Positions 28,132 through 36,186 of a stretch of DNA of 64,000 nt are shown piece by piece. Under the pieces are notes generated by a model. That model was not told the origin of the DNA, did not search any database, and saw only the letters and a program-made list of their open reading frames with translations. Each line of letters opens with the position of its first letter. Within the stretch, counting starts at the first letter, position 1. Source of the DNA: DATJGR01 sp963787045 (GTDB lineage: Bacteria; Pseudomonadota; Gammaproteobacteria; Pseudomonadales; Azotimanducaceae); the NCBI GenBank assembly GCA_963787045.1, contig CAWBBR010000026.1, positions 1 through 64,000 of the forward strand, given 5' to 3'. Made by a program: the position numbers and the translations under genes.

Positions 28132-28153
28132 CGCTTGACAGAATAACTTCGCG

Positions 28154-29053
28154 TCATCGATCGCTCTTGCGTACCGCCGACATGAGCTGCTCCCGTGCCC
28201 AAACGCATGCGGGATCGCGATCGGTATCGCGCCGCCAATAGAGATTCAGCACCAGGGTCAAGCCGTCCAGCGGAAGCGCCAGCATTTCGACGTTGTGCAG
28301 ACGCGCCAGCGACCGCGGCACGATCAGCGCGAAGTCGGTCGTTTCGACCACGTGGAAAGCCGCAGCGTAATGCGGAAACCGCATCACCGGCCGCAACCGC
28401 TCACCCGACTTGTTGAGGGCCAGATCGACGACGGTGCGGCCGCCGCGGCGCCGCGACACCGCCACGTGATTGAGTGCCAGCAGGCGCGCGAGTGTCATGC
28501 GCTTGCGGCCGTGCGGATGGCCGCGACGCAGTACGCAAACGTACGGATCCTCGATGAAGGGCTGGCTTTCGAGATCCGCTTGCGCGAGCGCAGGAATGTC
28601 GACGGCGAGGTCGACGCGCCGCGCGGCAAGTTCGATCGGTACCGCTGCACGGTCGATCTGATGGAAGAAGAAGCGAACACGCGGAGCCTCGATGGCGAGT
28701 TCGCGGGCGAGCGTCGGCGCCAACGCAGACGTCGCGACGTCGCCGGCGGCGACGTTGAACGAGCGTTCGGAGACGTGCGGTTCGAACCCCTGCCCGCGAT
28801 CGAGCCCGGAACGCAGCCGCGTCAACGCGTCCCGCACCGGACCGATCAGCTGCTCGGCTTCGTGCGTCGGCGTCATGCCACGGCCGGAACGGATGAAGAG
28901 CGGATCGCCGAATGCGCGGCGCAACCGCACCAGCGCGTTGCTCAGGGCCGGCTGGGTGACGTGCAGCACCTCGCTCGCGCGCGTCAGACTGCGCTCGGTA
29001 TAGATCGCCTCGAAGATCGGCAGCAGATTCAGGTCGATGCCGCGCAGGTTCAT
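28154..29053 (-). CDS. LysR family transcriptional regulator
   Basis: A 299-residue regulator. The N-terminal helix-turn-helix is LRGIDLNLLPIFEAIYTERSLTRAS with VTQPALSNALVRLRRAFGDPLFIRSGRGMTPT. The F-x-R-x-G-R-G-M-T-P-T wording is characteristic of the NodD/NahR-like subgroup. The C-terminal effector domain begins FNVAAGDVATSALAPTLARELAIEAP. Members typically activate neighbouring aromatic or fatty-acid catabolic genes in response to a pathway intermediate. It is divergent from the acyl-CoA dehydrogenase gene, with a 110-bp intergenic region and a T-N11-A box next to its start. The frame is intact. Confidence 0.9.
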   Translation of the reverse strand: MNLRGIDLNLLPIFEAIYTERSLTRASEVLHVTQPALSNALVRLRRAFGDPLFIRSGRGMTPTHEAEQLIGPVRDALTRLRSGLDRGQGFEPHVSERSFNVAAGDVATSALAPTLARELAIEAPRVRFFFHQIDRAAVPIELAARRVDLAVDIPALAQADLESQPFIEDPYVCVLRRGHPHGRKRMTLARLLALNHVAVSRRRGGRTVVDLALNKSGERLRPVMRFPHYAAAFHVVETTDFALIVPRSLARLHNVEMLALPLDGLTLVLNLYWRRDTDRDPACVWAREQLMSAVRKSDR

Positions 29054-29059
29054 GCCGGT

Positions 29060-29074
29060 ATCACCAACAATGAT
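29060..29074. promoter_or_regulatory. Candidate LysR-type binding box (T-N11-A)
   Basis: ATCA-N7-TGAT (29060-29063 and 29071-29074) is a short dyad that includes the T-N11-A pattern of LysR recognition sites. It lies in the divergent region between the regulator (start 29053) and the acyl-CoA dehydrogenase gene (start 29164). It sits only seven bases from the regulator's own start codon, compatible with autorepression plus activation of the divergent gene. Confidence 0.35.
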
Positions 29075-29163
29075 GTTCCAGATCAGGAAAATGAATTTGG
29101 CTGATGAAGGGTACCTGCCGCAAGATACGTCCGACCAAACGTCAGAGTAGAGAGGGAGGATTC

Positions 29164-30400
29164 ATGGCTATCGATTTCGCAATACCCGCAGAAGCACAGG
29201 CCCTGCGCACGCGCATCCGCGCCTGGGTGCACGACGAGTGCATGCCGGCCGAGAAACGGCTGATCGCCGGCGAAGACTACAAAAAGATCCTGGGCGAGCT
29301 GCGCAAGAAGGCGCGCGCACAAGGGCTCTGGTGTCCGTTCATTCCGAAGGAATACGGCGGAATGGGGCTCGGGCCGCTCGCGAATGCGCTGGTGCAGATG
29401 GAGCTCGGTGAGAGTTACCTCGGTGCGCTGTCGATGAACACGCAGGGCCCCGACGACGCGACGATGATGACGTTGCTCGAACACGGCACGCCGCATCAGA
29501 AAGAGAAGTTCCTGAAGCCGCTGCTGAACGGCGAGAAGCGCATCTGCTACTCGATGACCGAGAAAGCCGCCGGCGCCGACGCCACCGGGCATGCAGACTC
29601 GCGCCGAACGCAAAGGCAACGATTCGTACGTGCTGAACGGCGAGAAGTGGTTTTCGTCCGCCGCGAGCGTGGCCGACATCGCGCTGGTGATGGCGAAGAC
29701 CGATCCGGATGCGCCGCGCCACAAGCAGTTCTCGACGTTCCTCGTCGAACTGCCGAACCCCGGCTACAAGATCAAGCGCGACATTCCGACGATGGCGATG
29801 GAAGGTCCGCTGTCGCACATCCTCGGCGGCGGCCACGCCGAGGTCGAGATCAAGAATCTGGAAATCCCTGCGGAAAACCTGCTCGGCGGCGAAGGCAACG
29901 GTTTCAACATGGGCCAGCATCGCCTCGCGTACGGCCGCCTGCGCCACGGCATGCACAACGTTGCGATGGCGCAACGGGCGCTCGACATGGCAACCGCGCA
30001 CGTAACGAACCGTCAGACGTTCGGCAAGAAGCTCGACGAGCGGCAGGCGGTGCAGTTCATGCTGGCCGAGTGCGCGAGCCAGCTGTACATCGCGCGACTG
30101 ATGCTGATGCACATCGCGTACAAGGCCGAGAACAAGATGGACATCCGCCAGGAGAACGGCATCGCCAAGGTGTTCCTCGCGAACATGGTGCATCACGTCG
30201 TCGATACGGCGATTCAGCTGCACGGTGCGCTCGGTTACTCGCGCGACACGCCGCTCGCGGCCTGGTACACGCACATCCGTTCGCAACGTCTCGTCGACGG
30301 TCCGGACGAAGTGCATCGCTGGACCACCGGCCGCAACGTCATCAAGGCGTTCAAGGCGACCGGCACCACCGCAGGCGCTTGCGGCGGGGATTTGCTCTAG
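29164..30400 (+). CDS. Acyl-CoA dehydrogenase, one frameshift
   Basis: About 411 residues. GGGAGGA precedes ATG 29164, deciding this start over 29104. The N-terminal helical domain has WVHDECMPAEKRL and GLWCPFIPKEYGGMGLGPLANALVQMELGES. The FAD-binding strand CYSMTEKAAGADATG is followed by a shift near 29590, then NGEKWFSSAASVADIALVMAKTD. The C-terminal domain has RQTFGKKLDERQAVQFMLAE and IQLHGALGYSRDTPLAAWYTHIRSQRLVDGPDEVHRWTTGRNV. It catalyses alpha,beta-oxidation of an acyl-CoA; the substrate may be a branched or cyclic acyl chain. The LysR gene upstream is its probable regulator. Confidence 0.9.
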
Positions 30401-30439
30401 CTCGTAAGAACTAGCTCGTCAGAACAAGCGCGTCAGAAC
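30398..30439 (+). repeat. Three tandem 14-nt repeats starting at a stop codon
   Basis: Units TAGCTCGTAAGAAC (30398-30411), TAGCTCGTCAGAAC (30412-30425) and AAGCGCGTCAGAAC (30426-30439) follow head to tail. The first TAG is the stop codon of the acyl-CoA dehydrogenase gene, and the third unit directly abuts the left arm of the hairpin at 30440. Units 1 and 2 differ at one base, units 2 and 3 at three. Confidence 0.7.
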
Positions 30440-30478
30440 CGCGTTGCCCGTCGTCCCTCGAGACCGACGGGCAACGCG
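30440..30478 (+). terminator. Strong GC hairpin after the acyl-CoA dehydrogenase gene
   Basis: A perfect 14-bp inverted repeat (CGCGTTGCCCGTCG at 30440-30453 with its complement at 30465-30478) encloses an 11-nt loop. Position directly after the gene and its repeat tract suggests transcription termination or mRNA 3'-end stabilisation. No T-tract follows, so intrinsic termination would be non-canonical. Confidence 0.55.
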
Positions 30479-30565
30479 TCCGACACTCCCTTGCAACGCG
30501 CGTGCGCGCAGCCGCATTCTTCCGCGTGTTGCGTTTGCGCGACTCACGGCGAGGGAGCATCGATC

Positions 30566-30887
30566 ATGAATCCAAAGTGGTTGGTTGTGGTGCTGGCGCT
30601 TGCATCGGCGCCGGCGTTCGCGTGTAAGTTCGATTCCGAATGCAGCGTCGGCTCTCAGTGTCTGTTACGGGTGGGCCAGACCGACGGTGTCTGCACGAGC
30701 AACCGAGCACCCGGGAAATTTCGACAACGGCATGCCGCGCGATCCGGCCGATCTGACCAAGCCCACTCCACAAAGCTGCGACGTCGATCTGGATTGCGGA
30801 CCGATGGGCAAGTGCATGCGGCCGGCCGGCAAGGTCAGCGGCACCTGCAGCGGCGGCACCGGCGGTATCCACATACAACAGCATTGA
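30566..30887 (+). CDS. Small secreted cysteine-rich protein, one frameshift
   Basis: About 106 residues; GAGGGAG precedes ATG 30566. The signal peptide MNPKWLVVVLALASAPAFA leads to CKFDSECSVGSQCLLRVGQTDGVC, and after a shift near 30715 to SCDVDLDCGPMGKCMRPAGKVSGTC. Two halves share the spacing C-x(4)-D-x(1)-C-x(3,4)-G-x(1,2)-C, so the protein appears to be two similar four-cysteine modules (eight Cys in all) that likely form disulfides in the periplasm. I do not recognise a named family; the module resembles the cysteine knots of short secreted bacterial proteins. Confidence 0.6.
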
Positions 30888-30930
30888 GTTCAACGGCATT
30901 GAGTTACCGGTCGACTGGAGAGTCGGGACG

Positions 30931-31467
30931 ATGACCCTGCAAGACCTCGGCGCTCTGGGCGACCTGATCGGCGGCATCGCCGTCGTCATCACGCTGATCT
31001 ATCTCGCCATGCAGATCCGCCAGAACACGGCGTTGATCACCGCGCAAACGGTGCAGGCGTCGGTCGACGCGACCCAACGCGTGCTGCTGTTGCGCGCCGA
31101 GAACGCGCCGTTGCGCGCGGTGCTACGCAAGGCGCGCAACAACGAAGACTTGACCGCCGACGACACCGAGGTGCTCGCCAGCTACCTGCAAGCCTCGTTC
31201 ATGAACATGCAGGCGCGGCTGCGGCACCACGCGCAGGGCGTGTTCGATCGCTCCATCAACGAATCGTACGAGTTGATCCTCGAGGACTATCTGAATCAGG
31301 CGTACGTGCGGCGTTGGTGGCACTACGCCAAACCGCTGTTCGGCGCGACGTTTCGCGACCATTGCGACCGCATGATCGCGGCGCTGGCCGACGGCGCCAC
31401 TCCGCCCGTTGCGGATTGGGGTGCCGCGATCGGATTTCGCGATCCGCAGTCACCGCGCCAACCCTGA
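30931..31467 (+). CDS. Uncharacterised membrane-anchored protein, paralog of the gene at 49503
   Basis: A 178-residue protein with one N-terminal membrane segment (LGDLIGGIAVVITLIYLAMQI), immediately followed by RQNTALITAQTVQASVDATQR and a helical soluble domain. The latter includes FDRSINESYELILEDYLNQAYVRRWWHYAKPLFG. The N-terminal pattern G-D/E-L-I/L-G-x-I-A-V-x-x-T-L-x-Y-L-A-x-Q is shared with the protein at 49503. Such proteins are common in environmental gammaproteobacteria without known role. The frame is intact. Confidence 0.65.
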   Translation: MTLQDLGALGDLIGGIAVVITLIYLAMQIRQNTALITAQTVQASVDATQRVLLLRAENAPLRAVLRKARNNEDLTADDTEVLASYLQASFMNMQARLRHHAQGVFDRSINESYELILEDYLNQAYVRRWWHYAKPLFGATFRDHCDRMIAALADGATPPVADWGAAIGFRDPQSPRQP

Positions 31468-31492
31468 CCGCCGGCGCGTCACACGCCGCGTT

Positions 31493-33136
31493 TCAGCCTG
31501 CGAATTTGCGTGCCTGCACCAGTTCCGGTCGCGGTGAATCGGCCACGCACTGAGCGACCAGTGCGGCGTAGAGCGTGCGCGCACGCGGCATGTCCTGCGA
31601 CAGCTCCGCGGCGCGCGCCGCACCGTAGAGGCTGTTGAACCGGTTCGGCGCGTCGCGAAGCGAGGCCTCGTAGGCGGCGAGCGCCTCGGCCGGTCGATTC
31701 ATCTCGAGCAGCATGTCGCCGAGGAGTTCCCGCGCCGGCAGCGGTGCCCCCGGCGTGACCGGATGCTTGCCGGCGCGTTCTTCGAGTTCGGCGGCGGCGC
31801 GCGCAACGTCCAGCGCTTCGTCCTTGCGCCCCTCGGCGAAGATCAGCCACGCCGTTGCGGCCAGCCGCGCCGACTCAACCTGATTGGCCCAGTTGTACGG
31901 ACCCGGAATGGGTGAGCTCTGCAGCTGCGCATGAATTGCTTCGATGCTGCGCAGCGCCGACCGGGCGCCGTCGAGGTCGCCGGTGCGCGACGCGCCGATC
32001 GCCTGTGCGAAGTACGTCGTCGCCGGCGCATACGGAAAACTCGCCCACGGCAACGTCGCGGCAGCGGGCTCGAGTTGCGCCGCAGCGTTCCAGTCGCGAC
32101 GCTCCAACGCGAAGCGGGCGGGAATCGCCGCCAGCGCGTACCCCGCCTGGAACGCCGGATCGTCGAACGTCTTCGCCGCGGCCGCTTCTGCGATCACCCG
32201 CCGCGCCGCCGCTTCGTCGCCGATCTGCAGATACGCGTATTCGAGGTAGTCGAGGGCGTGCAGCGTGTCTACCGATGCGGCGCCGGGGTGTCGTTGCGCA
32301 ACGAGGCGTCGGCCGGCGTCGGCCGACGCGAGGTTCGACGCGATCGAATCCTGCCAGAGGCCCAACCGCGTGAAGATGTGCGACGGCATGTGCAGCGCGT
32401 GCGGCGAGTCCGGCGCAATCTTCGAATAGGCGCGCGCCGCCGGCAGCGCTTCGGCGGCCAGCTGCGGATAGTCGAACGAGTGAATCATGTAGTGCGCGAT
32501 GCCGGGATGTTGCGGCTCTAGCGGCAACAGCCCGTTCAGTATCGCGGCGGCCTTCTTCTGGTTCGCGAAGGTCGCGTCGTCCGGCGGCGCGGTGCCGAGC
32601 AGCGAAAGGGCGTAGAAAATCTGCGCTTCATGATCGTCCGGCAGCTGCTCCGCAAGCCGCGCCATCGTGTCGCTGTACGCTCGCGCGCGGGTGCGGTGGT
32701 CGAGCCGGTCGGCGTCGCGATAGAACGCGCCGATCGCGGCAATGTAGCCGCGCTCCCGCGGCGTCGTTGCGGAAAGCGCCGCGGCTCGCGCGGCGGCCGC
32801 AGATCCCGCCGCCAGCTCCTGCGAATTCGGCGGCGCCCAGATCGGGTGATACCACGTCATCGCGATGCCCCAGTACGCCATCGCGCACGCTGCATCCTTT
32901 GCCGCCACCGCTTCGAATGCGCGCCGCGCTTCCTCGTAGCCGAACGAATGCAGCAACGCGACCGCGCGGGTGAACTCGGCGTCTACGGCGTGGCACGAGG
33001 TTGGGAAGTGGACTTCGCCGAGGGTCTCCGAGACGGCGTGGGAATGCTCGTGTTCCTGAGCCGGTGCGAACGACGCAAACAACATCGCAAACAACAGGCA
33101 CGCCGCGCATCCAATCGACAGGACGAGGTGTCTCAT
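31493..33136 (-). CDS. Secreted TPR-repeat protein
   Basis: A 547-residue protein. A signal peptide (LVLSIGCAACLLFAMLFASFAPAQ) is followed by a His-rich stretch (EHEHSHAVSETLGEVHFP) and tetratricopeptide-like repeats. Among them are FEAVAAKDAACAMAYWGIAMTWYHPIW, HALHMPSHIFTRLGLWQDSI and LGDMLLEMNRPAEALAAYEASLRDAPNRFNSLYGAARAAELS. GGAGGTC before ATG 33136 supports this start over the longer open frame to 33355. The HMPSHIFTRLG block is typical of a conserved, uncharacterised TPR family of proteobacteria and bacteroidetes; its role is unknown. The frame is intact. Confidence 0.8.
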   Translation of the reverse strand: MRHLVLSIGCAACLLFAMLFASFAPAQEHEHSHAVSETLGEVHFPTSCHAVDAEFTRAVALLHSFGYEEARRAFEAVAAKDAACAMAYWGIAMTWYHPIWAPPNSQELAAGSAAAARAAALSATTPRERGYIAAIGAFYRDADRLDHRTRARAYSDTMARLAEQLPDDHEAQIFYALSLLGTAPPDDATFANQKKAAAILNGLLPLEPQHPGIAHYMIHSFDYPQLAAEALPAARAYSKIAPDSPHALHMPSHIFTRLGLWQDSIASNLASADAGRRLVAQRHPGAASVDTLHALDYLEYAYLQIGDEAAARRVIAEAAAAKTFDDPAFQAGYALAAIPARFALERRDWNAAAQLEPAAATLPWASFPYAPATTYFAQAIGASRTGDLDGARSALRSIEAIHAQLQSSPIPGPYNWANQVESARLAATAWLIFAEGRKDEALDVARAAAELEERAGKHPVTPGAPLPARELLGDMLLEMNRPAEALAAYEASLRDAPNRFNSLYGAARAAELSQDMPRARTLYAALVAQCVADSPRPELVQARKFAG

Positions 33137-33293
33137 CGGGACCTCCGCATCAGCTGACCGATCTTCGCGCAGTCCTGCGCGAGGTGCATCCCTCGTCTGC
33201 CTGCGCGAACGGCCGACGCCGCGAACGGCACGTTGACGCGACCTTGTCGGCTGTAGCACGCTCGGACGTCTACTTCGAGCAGGAGCACTCACG

Positions 33294-34715
33294 ATGCCGA
33301 TGATGACCGGCGCGCAATACAAGGAGTCGCTCAAGGACGGCCGGCTGACGTACATCGACGGCGATCAGGTCACCGATCCCGGCAACCATCCATTGCTGAA
33401 GACGGCTGTCGACGTCGCCGCGCGCGTCTACGACAGCTTCTATTCGGCCGATCCCGGTGCCGCCAATCCGGCGTACATCATTCCGCGGTCCATCGACGAG
33501 TATCGCGACCGCGCGCACCGCCTCTCGCAAGGCGTCACCGACATGACGCTCGGCACCACCGGCGTCACGCTGCTGGCGCTCACGTCGGCGGCGGCGAAAC
33601 TCGGCGAGGTGAACCCGGCGTACAGCGAGCGAATCTACGCCTACGTCGAGTACTGCAAGAAACACGACCTGCGCTGCGCCGAGGTGATCACCGATTCGAA
33701 GGGGCACCGCAAGAAGCGCCCCAACAAACAGTCCGATCCGGATTTCTACGTGCACGTCGTCGACCGCAATGCCGACGGCGTGTTCATCACCGGCGCGAAG
33801 ATGCACATCAGCGCATCGTCGATCGAACACGAACTCGTGATCATGCCGACGAAGGCGATGTATCCCGGCGAGGAAGACTACGCGATCGCCTGCGCGGTGC
33901 CGGTGAATGCGCGCGGCGTCTCGATCATCGACATGACGTATGCCCCGCGCGCCGAAGACATCCGCCACTATCCGGTGAGCGGCAAGGTGAACTGTCCCGA
34001 AGGCTTCGTGGTGTTCGACAACGTGTTCGTGCCGAACGAACGCGTATTTCTCGACGGCGAAACCGCGCACGCCGCCACCTTGGCGCACTCGTTGGGGCTC
34101 TGGGAGCGCGCGGCGGGGCTCGGCGACGCCGGAGAATCGGCCGATCGAGAAGTGGGCATGGCGGCGCTGCTCGCCGACGCGAACGGCATGGGGGAAGACC
34201 CGCGCATCAAGGATCAACTCGCGTCGCTCGTCGTCTACGCGACGATGTGCCGCGCCGCGGGCGAAGCCGCGATGGTCAACGCGACCAAGACCGAAGACGG
34301 CAACATGCTGCCGTCGCCGCTGTTCGTCAGCGCGCTGAAGTACTTCAAGTCCGAATTCCGCGCGCGATTGCTCGACATCCAGCACGACATCGCAGGCGAT
34401 CTGCTGGTGAACGCGCCGACCGTCGGCGACTTCGAGCATCCCGACCTGCATGCCGCACTCGGTGAAGCGTTCGAAGTGCCGGGATTCACCGCGGAAGACC
34501 GGCTGCGCCTGTTCCACTACGTGCGCGACACCACCGCCGACGCGTATGGCGGTTGGGCGTTCGTAACGGGGCAACTCGCCGGCGGCGGCCAGCACGCGCA
34601 GCGCATCGTGACGATGCGCCAGTACAACATGGAGCACGCGAAGAAGATCGCGCGCCGCGCGGTCGGCATCGGCGAGTTCCGAAAATCCGGAGAGGAGAAC
34701 TGGAAACCGCTCTGA
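33294..34715 (+). CDS. 4-hydroxyphenylacetate 3-hydroxylase (HpaB)-family protein, first of a pair
   Basis: A 473-residue FAD-dependent-fold protein. Visible family blocks are SDPDFYVHVVDRNADGVFITGAKMHISASS, YAIACAVPVNARGVSIIDMTYAPRAEDIRHYP, VVFDNVFVPNERVFLDGE and YGGWAFVTGQLAGGGQHAQRIV. HpaB-type members are reduced-flavin hydroxylases of phenols. The related 4-hydroxybutyryl-CoA dehydratase needs Cys-x3-Cys plus His/Cys ligands near residues 99-103 and 292-299; I do not see the first pair, so a dehydratase is unlikely. No HpaC-like flavin reductase lies nearby. A short gap separates it from its paralog at 34764. The frame is intact. Confidence 0.85.
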   Translation: MPMMTGAQYKESLKDGRLTYIDGDQVTDPGNHPLLKTAVDVAARVYDSFYSADPGAANPAYIIPRSIDEYRDRAHRLSQGVTDMTLGTTGVTLLALTSAAAKLGEVNPAYSERIYAYVEYCKKHDLRCAEVITDSKGHRKKRPNKQSDPDFYVHVVDRNADGVFITGAKMHISASSIEHELVIMPTKAMYPGEEDYAIACAVPVNARGVSIIDMTYAPRAEDIRHYPVSGKVNCPEGFVVFDNVFVPNERVFLDGETAHAATLAHSLGLWERAAGLGDAGESADREVGMAALLADANGMGEDPRIKDQLASLVVYATMCRAAGEAAMVNATKTEDGNMLPSPLFVSALKYFKSEFRARLLDIQHDIAGDLLVNAPTVGDFEHPDLHAALGEAFEVPGFTAEDRLRLFHYVRDTTADAYGGWAFVTGQLAGGGQHAQRIVTMRQYNMEHAKKIARRAVGIGEFRKSGEENWKPL

Positions 34716-34763
34716 GCGCGCAGCTGCTACCGGTTCAAAAAAACTAGGGAGGACTCGACAGCC

Positions 34764-36183
34764 ATGGTGATGCTCACCGGTGAACAGTATCGCGCGTCGA
34801 TCCGCGACGGCCGCGCCGCGTATCTCGCGGGACAGCGCATCGACGACGTGACGGCCAATCCCCTGCTGGCCGTCTCCGTCGATTGGGTCGCGCGCACATA
34901 CGATCAGTTTCACTCGGGCGCCGCCGGCGCGCGCAATCCGATGTTCACGTTGCCGCGCAGCAGCGCCGACCTCGCGAAGCAGATGGAATTCCTCGCAACG
35001 GCCGACTTCACCGCGGCGACCACCGCCGGTTGCATGGCACTGCGTGAACTGTTGCCGGAACTCGGCGCGATCCGCAGCGAGTACAAGACCCGCCTCGGCG
35101 ATGTTTCTCGATCGCTGCGCGGCCGACGATCTGCGCGTGGCGGCCGCGGTCGAAGACGGCGGCATCGTGATCGCCGGCAAAGTGCGCGTGGTAGAAACGC
35201 GCGCCGACGGTGTCGTGCTGCGCGGCGCCAAACGACACGTGCTCGGCGCGTCGGTGGTGCACGAACTGCTGCTGGTGCCCGCGGGCGCGGTCGACGCGCA
35301 ACACGCCGATCAGGCGATTGCGTGCGCGGTGCAACCGAACGCGCCCGGCGTGAAGATCATCAACATCACTTCGGCACCCGAAGCGGAAGACGACCGCCAC
35401 TATCCGGTCAGCCGCGAATTCAGCGTGCCGGATTGTTACGTGCTGTTCGAAGATGTCTTCGTGCCGATCGAGCGCGTGTTCCTGAACGGCGAAACCGAAT
35501 TCTCCGGCGCGCTGGTCGACACGCTAGGCATTTGGGAACGCGCGCGTTCCGCCGCCGAAATGGCCGAGCGCGCCGAGCTCGTGCTCGGTCTCGCGCAGAC
35601 CATCGCCGAGATGAACGGCGTCGAGAAGATCGAACACATCCGCAACAAGCTGTCGATGATCGCGGTGTGGGCGTCGATGTGTCGCGCCGGCTGGGACCGC
35701 GCGCTCGCGAACGCCACGACGACACCGTCAGGAACGGTCCGGCCGGACGAGTCGGCCGTGTACGCCACCAAGGCGTACGGCGGCGAACGCTACAACGACA
35801 TGCTGAGCTATCTGCACGACATCAGCGGCGCGCTGGTGTTGACGGTGCCGGCCACCGCCGACTACGACAATCAGGCGACGCACAAGTACATGGAAAAATA
35901 CCTGCGCACGATGAACGGCGTCACCGGCGAAGCGCGCATGAAGATCTTCCATCTGATCCGCGACATTTCCGCCGACCAGTACGGCGGCTGGAAGAAAGTC
36001 ACCGAGCAGATGATCGGCGGCGGACTGATCGCGCAGCGGATGAACGCGCTCGATCACTACCCGATCGCCAACGTCAAATCGAAGGTGCGCCGCATTGCGA
36101 AACTGGACGAACGCTCTACGGCCCCCGCCGCGCGTGCCACGTCGCCGCAGCTGCCGTCGCACCGCGAACCACCGATACGCTGA
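34764..36183 (+). CDS. 4-hydroxyphenylacetate 3-hydroxylase (HpaB)-family protein, second of a pair, one frameshift
   Basis: About 472 residues, paralog of the gene upstream. The shift near 35110 joins LRELLPELGAIRSEYKTRL to FLDRCAADDLRVAAAVEDG. Shared blocks include VVETRADGVVLRGAKRHVLGAS, IACAVQPNAPGVKIINITSAPEAEDDRHYP, YVLFEDVFVPIERVFLNGE and QYGGWKKVTEQMIGGGLIAQRM. The short insert at the shift makes the first domain look shorter than in its neighbour. GGGAGGA upstream of ATG 34764 supports the start. Two HpaB-like subunits in tandem suggest a hetero-oligomer or two hydroxylations of one substrate, which is inference. Confidence 0.8.
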
Positions 36184-36186
36184 CGA

